Assembly (NCBI GenBank): GCA_030626915.1
Contig: DAOUTC010000003.1
Span: 1 to 21,873, forward strand
Origin: Dehalococcoidia bacterium
Lineage (GTDB): Bacteria > Chloroflexota > Dehalococcoidia > GIF9 > AB-539-J10
Direction: 5' to 3'
Length of the DNA stretch: 21,873 nucleotides
Shown: positions 14,763 to 21,873 of the stretch, piece by piece
Position numbering within the stretch: the stretch's first letter is position 1
How the letters are laid out: each line of letters opens with the position of its first letter
Notes under the pieces: model-generated
What the model saw: the letters and a program-made list of their open reading frames with translations, nothing else
Databases searched by the model: none
Told to the model about the DNA's origin: nothing
Position numbers and translations under genes: made by a program

Positions 14763-16469
14763 TCACTTTAGGTGCAGCTTTAGGGTGCTCCAGGGATTCA
14801 TCCATGATACAGGACCGCCTATTTCATTTACCCAGCCTTCAAACTTATCGGTTCTGTATGCACTAATCCACTGCGGTCTGACCAGAAAAGCATAAGGCAG
14901 CTCCTCAGCCATAAGCTCTTGCATCTCGTATTCATATGCTCTCCGCTCCTCAAAACTTGTTGCTGTACCTAGCAAATCAGTTAACTCATTGAAGCGTGGA
15001 TTGTTCCAATAAGACGAATTCCACTCCGTTCCATCACCTGGAACTCCCCAACCTTTGGCCTCAAGCCAAATCCAATCTGCATATGGAGAAGGAGCTGGAT
15101 CGTCACGGCTAACCGCAATCTCATATGCATCCTCTTCTGGGTAATAGATAGTGTCAAAGAAAGTATCCCAATCCACGGTGCTAATATCGACACTTATGCC
15201 TATTTCTGGAAGAGCTTCACTGACCAATGTAGCCATCTTGACCATGTAGACGTCATCCGGAGACAGCAACTCGAAGGCAAGGTCTTCTCCAGTCGCCGGG
15301 TCCTCTCTTATCCCGTCCCCGTCAGTGTCAATGTATCCAGCTTCATCCAGAATTTTATTTGCCACATCAGGGTTATAATCATACTGGGGTAAATTGGGAT
15401 GATGTACCGGGTCTTCTTCGTATATCCAGCTATCATATTTTTTGGCATACCCCATATATACCATGTCTACAATTCTGTCACGATCCACTCCATACTGAAT
15501 AGCTTGCCTTACATTTTTATCTTGAAGCGGTGTATCTTTGTGAAGGTTAAATGACAACCAATACAATGTAATCCCTGGCACTACTTCAACTTTAATATCT
15601 GGATTCGCTTCTAAATCACTAACACGGAGTGGTGGAATGGATGTGTCCGTAATCACATCTATCTCGCCTGATTGCAACGCCATAAGTATAGTATCTATGC
15701 TACCATAATATCTGAAAACTACCTCATCCAGATACGGCCTTCCTCCCCAATAATCCTCATTGGCCACAAGCCACATATATTCTTCAGGCTTAAATTCCTT
15801 TAATTTAAATGGACCTGACCCAATGGCCTCTTCATTGGGATATAACGTTACATCATCTTTATAGGGCTCGAAAATGTGCTTAGGGAGAATTGGATCCCAG
15901 GACCACCAACCAGGAGTATTGGTAGTCGTAATTGGTCTATAGTTCACAATTTTGACTGTATAATCATCGATAATCTCAATGTAGTCAAAACAAACATCGA
16001 CATCAGCCCACTCTGGTCGAGAGATAAGATATTCACATGTGAATTTAACATCCTCTGCTGTAACTGGTTCACCATCATGCCACCTGGCGTTCTCCACAAG
16101 GTGCAGCGTCCAAACTGTACCGTCCTCCGATACTTCATAGCTTTGTACTAGCCTGGGATTGAACTTATAATAGTCAGGAGGGAGGTTAAAATGCTCTAAG
16201 TTGTCGTAGACTAGAAGATCGTAAAGACAACCCCAGGTTGTCCACATTAGCCCACCGGTCTGTGCCAAAGACTCGATAGGCTCCGTGAAGCCGATGTTCA
16301 GCCTCCCACCATATTGTATTTCTTCTTCCGGTGGTGGAGTTACCTCTTCTTCAGGCGGGGGAGTTACTTCTTCTTCCGGCGCAGGAGCACACTGCATCAT
16401 GGGAATAGATAAACTAAGTAACAATACCACTGCTCCAATTAGAACTAGTAAACCTTTCCTTTTTCTCAT
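14763..16469 (-). CDS. Family-5 ABC substrate-binding lipoprotein, copy 2
   Basis: 568 residues. The signal peptide and linker are almost identical to copy 1 (MRKRKGLLVLIGAVVLLLSL, SIPMMQC with Cys27, then TPPPEEE repeats). The family-5 body shares GSGPFKLKEFKPEEYMW, NEDYWGGRPYLDEVVF and the DTDGDGIRED acidic loop, while the segments around them differ. The ligand pocket may therefore be different. The ATG follows a clear AGGAGG. No permease or ATPase genes accompany this copy, so it probably feeds the single transporter encoded downstream. Upstream, the gap of 122 bases to the dehydrogenase stop contains a 12-bp palindrome. Confidence 0.95.
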   Translation of the reverse strand: MRKRKGLLVLIGAVVLLLSLSIPMMQCAPAPEEEVTPPPEEEVTPPPEEEIQYGGRLNIGFTEPIESLAQTGGLMWTTWGCLYDLLVYDNLEHFNLPPDYYKFNPRLVQSYEVSEDGTVWTLHLVENARWHDGEPVTAEDVKFTCEYLISRPEWADVDVCFDYIEIIDDYTVKIVNYRPITTTNTPGWWSWDPILPKHIFEPYKDDVTLYPNEEAIGSGPFKLKEFKPEEYMWLVANEDYWGGRPYLDEVVFRYYGSIDTILMALQSGEIDVITDTSIPPLRVSDLEANPDIKVEVVPGITLYWLSFNLHKDTPLQDKNVRQAIQYGVDRDRIVDMVYMGYAKKYDSWIYEEDPVHHPNLPQYDYNPDVANKILDEAGYIDTDGDGIREDPATGEDLAFELLSPDDVYMVKMATLVSEALPEIGISVDISTVDWDTFFDTIYYPEEDAYEIAVSRDDPAPSPYADWIWLEAKGWGVPGDGTEWNSSYWNNPRFNELTDLLGTATSFEERRAYEYEMQELMAEELPYAFLVRPQWISAYRTDKFEGWVNEIGGPVSWMNPWSTLKLHLK

Positions 16470-16559
16470 CTTATCCTCCTTTTTTTAAATTTAATTTTGT
16501 GTTCTATTTTAACCTAAACTGTCCTCATAAATCTACTCATCTCCTATTAGTAAATTTCG

Positions 16560-16571
16560 ACTAAATTTAGT
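16560..16571. promoter_or_regulatory. 12-bp perfect palindrome, possible operator
   Basis: ACTAAATTTAGT is its own reverse complement. It sits in the gap between dehydrogenase copy 2 (stop at 16592) and binding-protein copy 2 (start at 16469). It is AT-rich and short, so chance occurrence is possible. No regulator gene is in the window. Confidence 0.25.
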
Positions 16572-16591
16572 TTAATATCCCTTTTACTTCA

Positions 16592-17824
16592 TCAGATAGA
16601 CACCTCCTTTGAAAGCACTTCATGAAACCTCACAGGAGCACCCATATTGGCCATCATTTTAAGGAATTTTATCGCATCAAGACATTCAGGGCCGATTACT
16701 CCCTTCTCTGCGTTGCCTTCTATGCACATCTTTGCACCTACAATTGCCGGTAGAGCAACAGCGATATTCGTTGTGCCAAATTTCTTGTAGAACCCCAATT
16801 TTTCCTCAGCATTCGTAAAAATGGAATAAAACCAGGATATTGTATATTTGACGTCTTCTCCTGATTTCTTTCCTTTTACTTCCATTATCATGGGTTCAAT
16901 AAATCTAGAGGGAAGTTTAGCGTTGTTTTCGTCCTCAGTGAGGAAATCCTCAACTGGACGTCTCACCAACTTCATCAAAACATCTCGTGGCACGACTTTA
17001 ACACCTTTCACATCTATAGGCTCTGCGTCTGCAAATCCCATTTTAACCAAGGCGCCTGCTATCGGGTCAACCGGGAACTTAAACCACACATCTTTTACAC
17101 CTTTGCCTATGAAACGTGGCAGCATTACCGCCTCCTCATGTGAGTGATAGCAAACTAAAATCGGACCGACCGGAGCAGGAAAATTATACTCTTCACAGCC
17201 ACTAAAGGGAGGATACTTCTTATACTCTCCACTTTCAAATACTGTAGGCTTCGCCGCATAGTCTGTAAGTGCTATCTCAGGGCACCAATCTGGCTCCCAT
17301 GTACTAACTACCTCTTTAGTTTCTTTTAAAGAGAAGGTACCATCCCTGATATATATTCTATCTACATAATCCAATTTATCACAAATGTATCTTGCTAGTA
17401 CGTTGGTAATTCCGGGAGACCCTCCACAACCAATCAAAGCTGTTAATCCAGCTTTTTTGAACTCATCATCAAACTCAAGCGGTTGCTTTCCTGCCAATTG
17501 TCCCCAGATAGGCTCATCAAGGGCCGCATCTACATAGTGCGCTCCACTCTTTACAGCAGCTTCCATTATATTTGAGTTGAATCGCACTAAGGTTAGATTA
17601 ATAATAACATCTGCTCCCTTGGCTGCTCTCTCAATATCATCAACCTTCCCAGCATCAACCTTCACAGTGCTGATTTTATCACTTCTTATTTTGTCCTTAA
17701 CCCTATTGGCTAAATCTATATCTATATCACTTAAAACTATCTCCGATACATCTTTGTCTCTAGCTAGAATTGAGGCACATGGACCACCTTGGGCTCCAGC
17801 TCCTACTATTAATACTTTTTCCAT
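16592..17824 (-). CDS. Saccharopine dehydrogenase-like NAD(P)-dependent oxidoreductase, copy 2
   Basis: 410 residues. Rossmann start MEKVLIVGAGAQGGP with GxGxxG at 8-13 and LSDIDIDLA (Asp for cofactor ribose). A GCGGSPGITNVLARY block and FPAPVGPILVCYHSHEEA in the catalytic half match copy 1 (PPIGAKGKVYYHSHEEP). The C-terminus is longer than in copy 1 and has different flanking loops. AAGGAGGAATAA precedes the ATG. It follows the racemase-like gene by 100 bases, in which a 21-codon ORF lies, and precedes binding-protein copy 2. The family catalyses NAD(P)-linked reactions at amino-acid C-N bonds; the actual substrate is not known. Confidence 0.85.
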   Translation of the reverse strand: MEKVLIVGAGAQGGPCASILARDKDVSEIVLSDIDIDLANRVKDKIRSDKISTVKVDAGKVDDIERAAKGADVIINLTLVRFNSNIMEAAVKSGAHYVDAALDEPIWGQLAGKQPLEFDDEFKKAGLTALIGCGGSPGITNVLARYICDKLDYVDRIYIRDGTFSLKETKEVVSTWEPDWCPEIALTDYAAKPTVFESGEYKKYPPFSGCEEYNFPAPVGPILVCYHSHEEAVMLPRFIGKGVKDVWFKFPVDPIAGALVKMGFADAEPIDVKGVKVVPRDVLMKLVRRPVEDFLTEDENNAKLPSRFIEPMIMEVKGKKSGEDVKYTISWFYSIFTNAEEKLGFYKKFGTTNIAVALPAIVGAKMCIEGNAEKGVIGPECLDAIKFLKMMANMGAPVRFHEVLSKEVSI

Positions 17825-17844
17825 TTATTCCTCCTTTTTAATTA

Positions 17845-17910
17845 CTATTCCTCAGTCTTTCCCAAGAGCCAATTCTCCATAGACATCACCGCCTCTTTCT
17901 CCTTATTCAT
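17845..17910 (-). CDS. Possible 21-residue small ORF
   Basis: ATG to TAG encodes MNKEKEAVMSMENWLLGKTE plus one more Glu. An AAGGA lies about 10 bases before the ATG and overlaps the end of the racemase-like gene. It fills most of the 100-base gap before dehydrogenase copy 2 and ends 20 bases before that start. I do not recognise it. It could be a translated microprotein, a leader peptide or the remnant of a lost gene. Confidence 0.25.
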   Translation of the reverse strand: MNKEKEAVMSMENWLLGKTEE

Positions 17911-17924
17911 CTTTGCACTTCCTT

Positions 17925-18689
17925 CTAGAACACACTCACTGTAGCAGCGTAAACATATTTCACTAAGCTCACGCTATCAAAAACTGGTAAACCAGTTGCT
18001 TTTCTTATTGCTTCCGCATAAAGTGGCATTTCTGTACATTCAAGAACAATTGCTCCAATATCAGGATTCTCAGAGACCATCTTTTCTGCTACTGAAACAA
18101 TTGCCTGTTCAACTTTTTGAACATTAAATTCTCCAATTTCCAGTTTTCTAACTTCCCACTCCTCTAAATCCCCCCTCTCTAGTTCCCCACCACCAAACTG
18201 CATAAGCCATACATCATAGTATTCCGATTCCTCCATTCCTCTTATCACAATCCGAGGAGATTCTGCGTCAATTCCACAACCTCTTAGTACTTTACAATTA
18301 TCCTTTAATAAATATTCAGAGCTTTCAGTTAGAATGCCAACCTTTTTGTCTTTCCCAATCACCCTTAATACTAATGGTACTACCAGTAAATTTGAGGAGA
18401 AAACGGGAATATCTACTGCGTTCGCTAATTCCCCTTGCATACCTCCCGTCAAACCGCAGCTACCTACAATAGCTTTGACCCCTTCTTCTTCTAACTCCTT
18501 TGCACACCTGATATATTCTGATAGATTAAATTCCCTTTTAGATTTTATCCAATAATTTTCAACAAATTTGATTCGCACAGGAAAATCATAGGTGGATGCA
18601 TACATATGATGCCCTTTAATTATAGCTGAATACCACCACTTCGCTACAATCATCCCAATAGCTTCCCCAAAGTCAAATTTTCTTTTCAT
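17925..18689 (-). CDS. Asp/Glu/hydantoin racemase-superfamily protein
   Basis: 254 residues from ATG 18689, which has AAAGGA six bases upstream. A GTG at 18713 would overlap the preceding decarboxylase gene by 14 bases and has weaker support. The superfamily is built of two alpha/beta halves with one cysteine each. Here Cys78 (AIVGSCGLTGG) and Cys218 (IVLECTEMPLY) occupy these positions, as expected for two-cysteine cofactor-independent racemases, hydantoin racemases or maleate isomerases. KVGILTES lies between them at the start of the second half. Its place between a PLP decarboxylase and a dehydrogenase suggests it changes the stereochemistry of an amino acid or amide intermediate. That role is inference. 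Confidence 0.8.
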   Translation of the reverse strand: MKRKFDFGEAIGMIVAKWWYSAIIKGHHMYASTYDFPVRIKFVENYWIKSKREFNLSEYIRCAKELEEEGVKAIVGSCGLTGGMQGELANAVDIPVFSSNLLVVPLVLRVIGKDKKVGILTESSEYLLKDNCKVLRGCGIDAESPRIVIRGMEESEYYDVWLMQFGGGELERGDLEEWEVRKLEIGEFNVQKVEQAIVSVAEKMVSENPDIGAIVLECTEMPLYAEAIRKATGLPVFDSVSLVKYVYAATVSVF

Positions 18690-18699
18690 TTCACTTCCT

Positions 18700-20058
18700 T
18701 TATTTACTCTCACTGTAATTGGGGATAAACCGCGACATTATCTCATCTAAACTCTCCACCCCTCTAGTGCAGGCAATCAGCTGGTCTCCTTTTCGAAGCA
18801 TAACATGGGCACGGCCCCGCAGACAATAGGTGGAGGACTCAGGATAAGCATAGTCACCGGCATCAAGGAAGGCTAACACATCTCCTTCTCGCACCTCAGG
18901 GAGAGGCCTCAGCTGGTCATAAGTAAAGGTATCACCGGTTTCGCAGGCATTGCCATCCACCGCGTATTCTCTGATGGGTCCGTCAGGATGGGAAACGTTG
19001 ACGATTTCACACCACCCATGATATAGCCTGACTGAGGGAAAAATACCCATTCCCGAATCCACATACACGTGCTCAACCCCATTCTTCTCCTCTACTGTGT
19101 TCACCGTGGTGAGCATGACACCGGAATCTGACACTAGACCCGCCCCCGGCTCTAGAATGAGAAGCTCCAGTTTGATATCGGCCTCCTCTAAACTGGTGGC
19201 AATGACAATTGCGTATTTGTCCCAGGGGAAATGACTTTGCTCCTCCCGGTTACGGATGCCTGTGCCCCCACCTACGTCCAAGCGTGTGAGGCTGAAGCCA
19301 GCGTCCATAAGCTCCCGGTAAATCCGAAGAACATTATGCAGGGCCCGCTGAAAGGCTGCCATATCCTGAGCAAGCCAACCGGACCCAATATGAAAATGGA
19401 GAGTATCAACTACCAACCCATTCTTATACGCGTAATCGAAGGCTTGGAGAATCTTTTTCTCCTCAATACCAAACTTTATGGGAATCCCTTCGGCCGTCTT
19501 TGCTCCACCTGTTATGGAGTACTGGTCACCACCAGCCCCCACATTAGGATTAATGCGGATGGACAAGGGTAGAGGAGGGGAAGGCACCTCACCTGTTTTC
19601 ATCATATGCACTAGGCGCTGCAGTTGAGAAAAGGAATCGATGTTAATGCGAACCTTCATGCTGGTTAACTCCTTCATGTCTGCGTCCGATACAGAAGTGC
19701 CGGTGAACATGATCTTTTCCGCCGGGATTCCCAATCTCAGACCCAGACGAGCCTCGTTGGGAGAAGCAGCATCAACCCCACACCCCATCTCTGCTAGGAG
19801 CTGAAGCAAGTGAGGTATATAGTTAGCCTTGACGGCATAATGGATCGCTACCTTCCCCTTATAATAGGTACTGAAGGCTCTGCGAACAGTGGCTACTTTT
19901 TCTTTTACACGGTCCGCATTCATCACATAGACAGGAGTAGGGTTGTAACGAGCGATGGATTCAAGATCAATCGGATAGCTCTTGAAATAGACCTTATTCT
20001 GACCCTCCTCATTTTTATGGATTTCAAAACCCTTATATAACCACCAATACTGTTCCAT
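18700..20058 (-). CDS. Fold-type III PLP-dependent decarboxylase (diaminopimelate/carboxynorspermidine decarboxylase-like)
   Basis: 452 residues. Alanine-racemase-like barrel with the PLP lysine Lys77 in AIHYAVKANY, HFHIGSG (221-227), the phosphate loop GGGTG (263-267) and EPGAG (303-307). A C-terminal beta domain carries CETGD (Cys372), the residue contributed across the dimer in the LysA family. The enzyme class decarboxylates D- or L-configured basic amino acids. True LysA would normally sit with lysine genes, and none are here. A saccharopine-dehydrogenase-like gene two positions downstream instead recalls the carboxynorspermidine dehydrogenase/decarboxylase pair. Rows I counted are clearly GC-richer (34/60 and 37/60) than a row of the adjacent racemase gene (21/60), hinting at separate acquisition. 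AGGAG precedes the ATG; the gap to the methyltransferase stop is 9 bases. Confidence 0.88.
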   Translation of the reverse strand: MEQYWWLYKGFEIHKNEEGQNKVYFKSYPIDLESIARYNPTPVYVMNADRVKEKVATVRRAFSTYYKGKVAIHYAVKANYIPHLLQLLAEMGCGVDAASPNEARLGLRLGIPAEKIMFTGTSVSDADMKELTSMKVRINIDSFSQLQRLVHMMKTGEVPSPPLPLSIRINPNVGAGGDQYSITGGAKTAEGIPIKFGIEEKKILQAFDYAYKNGLVVDTLHFHIGSGWLAQDMAAFQRALHNVLRIYRELMDAGFSLTRLDVGGGTGIRNREEQSHFPWDKYAIVIATSLEEADIKLELLILEPGAGLVSDSGVMLTTVNTVEEKNGVEHVYVDSGMGIFPSVRLYHGWCEIVNVSHPDGPIREYAVDGNACETGDTFTYDQLRPLPEVREGDVLAFLDAGDYAYPESSTYCLRGRAHVMLRKGDQLIACTRGVESLDEIMSRFIPNYSESK

Positions 20059-20067
20059 CTCTCCTCT

Positions 20068-21507
20068 CTAACTTATTTTTAGTAACTCCGCTTCAGCTCT
20101 CTTCAAAATCTGAGATATTTCCTTTTCAACATCTTCAGGTATAGGCTCAACCTTATGTGTAGCCAGAATTTCCTTTACTTTTTCTTTGGCCACTTCATCA
20201 ATCGATTTAGACCCCTTTTTCTCCCATGTTTCAAAACTGTCTATGTTACTGAGCCTTGACATCCACCTCTCTCTGAAATGTTCTAATGTATGTTTTTCAC
20301 CTAAAAAGATACCACCAGGACCAACTTTATCAATGACATCCACGGCCAAAGTGGCATTATTCACTTCAAACCCTTGGGCAAACCTTAAGGCATAATCTAT
20401 AATCTCATTGTCAATAACCAGAGCCTCTGGAGATGTGATGCGGGCTGTTTCCAACACTCCTGGGCCAAGAGCAATATCAGGATTTGTTAATATATGTGTA
20501 AGAATTGTTGTAGCCCTTTCATAACCAGCCTGTGTATCTAGAAGCTTGGCGGTGTTGTCACCGGTAACCTCTATCTCGCTTGGTAAGTCATAGTAGTGGG
20601 CTAACTGGCTGAAGCCTAGGTGCATGAGACTGCTCTCCGGTGATGAAATCGCTGACCCTGTTTTGAAATCCACAGTGCCACCAGTGGCCGAATACACCAC
20701 CGGCGCTCCAGGGCTGGCAAACTCTTGGATAACCAGGCCACCTAGAAACTCAACGTTGTTAACCACCATTGTGCCTGCTAGTGTGACAGGACCTGTCTCC
20801 CCTGTCATAGGCATAGGCATTATAACGACTGGGATACCAGCTTTGCCGAGTTCTATACTAGCTTCCGTCATTCCCTTATCATATCTAAGAGGAGAGATGG
20901 TGCAGATAACCATTGAAATAATGGGCCTTTCCCTAAGTTTCTCTCTGCCACCAACAATAGCAGCAGCAATTTCAATCTGGTATTGAGCCTCCTTAGCACT
21001 TGTTGAATCCCCTTCAAAATGCTTCTCTGAATTTCCTAAGCCAGTATACATATCAACTATATACCGCATGGGTGCCGGCGTATCCATGGCTGCTCCCAAC
21101 GGCCAAATAAGGTGAACATGGTCAAGATAATCAGCTATCACCGAGCAGCGAGCAAGGTCCTCACTTGTCGAGTATCGGCGCTTGCCCGTTTCCCAGTCCA
21201 ATATAAAAGGAGGACCTCCAATGGCACAGAAATGTGGCTCTTGCTTATTCAATACAAAATCATACTTTGGATTTCTGGCACAATATTTTATAGTTTTCGG
21301 AGCCATTTTTAAGGCTTCTTCAACTAATTGCCTAGGAATAGTGGCATGGTTTCCCTCGTAATCAACTTTCGCTCCAGCTTTTCGTAAAATATCAAGAGCT
21401 TTATCACTCATAACCTTAATACCTGTTCTTTCCAGAACTTCTAAGGAAGCATTGTGAATAGCCTCTATCTCATCTTCTGATAAAAAACTTATCCTGGGTT
21501 TACTCAT
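20068..21507 (-). CDS. MttB-family corrinoid methyltransferase, copy 3
   Basis: 479 residues, normal length for the family. Starts MSKPRISFLSEDEIEAIHNA. Shared landmarks with copy 1: YCARNPKYDFVLNKQEPHF (75-93), SPLRYDKGMTEASIEL (205-220), GAPVVYSATGG (267-277), DTQAGYERA (324-332), SPEALVIDNEIIDY (359-372), GPGGIFLGEKHTLEHF (396-411) and a charged C-terminal helix EDVEKEISQILKRAE. It should transfer a methyl group from an amine to a corrinoid protein. There is no in-frame amber codon, so no pyrrolysine. It is much closer to copy 1 than to copy 2. The ribosome-binding site is weak. It is followed after 9 bases by the PLP decarboxylase gene. Confidence 0.93.
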   Translation of the reverse strand: MSKPRISFLSEDEIEAIHNASLEVLERTGIKVMSDKALDILRKAGAKVDYEGNHATIPRQLVEEALKMAPKTIKYCARNPKYDFVLNKQEPHFCAIGGPPFILDWETGKRRYSTSEDLARCSVIADYLDHVHLIWPLGAAMDTPAPMRYIVDMYTGLGNSEKHFEGDSTSAKEAQYQIEIAAAIVGGREKLRERPIISMVICTISPLRYDKGMTEASIELGKAGIPVVIMPMPMTGETGPVTLAGTMVVNNVEFLGGLVIQEFASPGAPVVYSATGGTVDFKTGSAISSPESSLMHLGFSQLAHYYDLPSEIEVTGDNTAKLLDTQAGYERATTILTHILTNPDIALGPGVLETARITSPEALVIDNEIIDYALRFAQGFEVNNATLAVDVIDKVGPGGIFLGEKHTLEHFRERWMSRLSNIDSFETWEKKGSKSIDEVAKEKVKEILATHKVEPIPEDVEKEISQILKRAEAELLKIS

Positions 21508-21542
21508 TTTCTTAATCGTTCTTGAGTCAGTTTTTTGTAATC

Positions 21543-21594
21543 TATATGTATCTTAGCCTCTACATATATTTTGTGCTAATGGTAAAACCACTAG
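21543..21594 (-). repeat. Two small inverted repeats between methyltransferase genes 4 and 3
   Basis: On the - strand, CTAGTGGT-TTT-ACCATTAG (21576-21594) forms an 8-bp stem with one G:T pair and a 3-base loop. It starts within the stop codon of methyltransferase 4. Next, TATATGTA (21543-21550) faces TACATATA (21561-21568) across 10 bases. Neither is followed by a T-run, so read-through into methyltransferase 3 is plausible. The pair may act as a processing site or weak operator. Confidence 0.35.
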
Positions 21595-21873
21595 CTACCT
21601 CCCACTATATCCTTCTCAGCATCTCTGAGAATCTGCTCCATCTCCTTATGCACATCCTCGTTGAGAGGAGGAGCTGCGTGCGTAGCAAGTATCTCCTTCA
21701 CTTTTGCCCTTGCCTTTTCAAGAAAAGAACCCTTTATCGCTGGGTCGAGAATGAAAGTATCGGAGAGTTCTCTGCTCCATATTTCTCGCCTGAAATGCTC
21801 TATGGTATGCTTTTCATCTAAAAAGTGACCCCCAGGACCAACTTTACTAATGAGGTCCAGTGCCAAAGTATCA
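21591..21873 (-). CDS. MttB-family corrinoid methyltransferase, copy 4 (C-terminal end only)
   Basis: The frame is open from the window edge to the TAG at 21591-21593, giving 93 residues of the C-terminus. The first codons read DTLALDLISKVGPGGHFLDE, matching NDETLALDVINKVGPGGIFLSE of copy 1. KHTIEHFRREIWSRELSD and the closing helix NEDVHKEMEQILRDAEKD follow. A TTG at 21866 is an internal Leu codon, not a start. This copy is more diverged at its C-terminus than copies 1-3 are from each other. It is the most upstream visible gene of the series, so the transcript starts outside the window. Confidence 0.92.
   Translation of the reverse strand, partial: DTLALDLISKVGPGGHFLDEKHTIEHFRREIWSRELSDTFILDPAIKGSFLEKARAKVKEILATHAAPPLNEDVHKEMEQILRDAEKDIVGGS

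Noticed and set aside
18700..20058. Calling the decarboxylase lysA outright
   Set aside because: The motifs fit several fold-III decarboxylases, and no lysine-biosynthesis neighbours are present.

Overview
The window looks like a piece of an anaerobic, moderately AT-rich bacterial genome, most likely Chloroflexota (Dehalococcoidia-like). This assignment is inference. It rests on the paired lipoprotein binding proteins with an MQCAPA lipobox and TPPPEEE linker repeats, and on the expansion of pyrrolysine-free MttB-family methyltransferases. No rRNA or other strong taxonomic marker is present.

Layout. Bases 1-2002 (+ strand) hold two tyrosine recombinases, the first cut by the window edge. Between them lie two small ORFs: one has no canonical start codon, the other resembles a PD-(D/E)XK nuclease. 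Bases 2101-3095 (- strand) hold a tightly coupled zinc-ribbon/hicB/hicA cluster and a tRNA-Gly(TCC)/tRNA-Met(CAT) pair with its own sigma70-like promoter. Everything from 3341 to the right end is on the - strand and reads as one long, nearly unbroken gene series.

In transcription order (right to left) the series is: MttB-family methyltransferase (partial), MttB-family methyltransferase, fold-III PLP decarboxylase (LysA-like), Asp/Glu racemase-like protein, saccharopine-dehydrogenase-like oxidoreductase, family-5 binding lipoprotein, MttB, MttB, second saccharopine-dehydrogenase-like protein, second binding lipoprotein, two Opp/Dpp permeases, two Opp/Dpp ATPases, and an MFS carrier. It looks like an uptake-and-demethylation locus for methylated amino-acid-like or peptide-like compounds. 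The ABC importer, served by two lipoproteins, would bring substrates in. The MttB paralogues would move methyl groups to a corrinoid protein, which is not in the window. The dehydrogenases, racemase and decarboxylase would process the amino-acid skeleton. The substrate is unknown, and the whole pathway is inferred from families and gene order.

Several intercistronic RNA structures can be seen: a perfect 16-bp inverted repeat enclosing the oppB-type start codon, a 14-bp hairpin after the second binding-protein gene, and mutually exclusive pairings upstream of the MFS gene. The dehydrogenase, binding protein and methyltransferase families each occur at least twice, so part of the locus arose by duplication and divergence.
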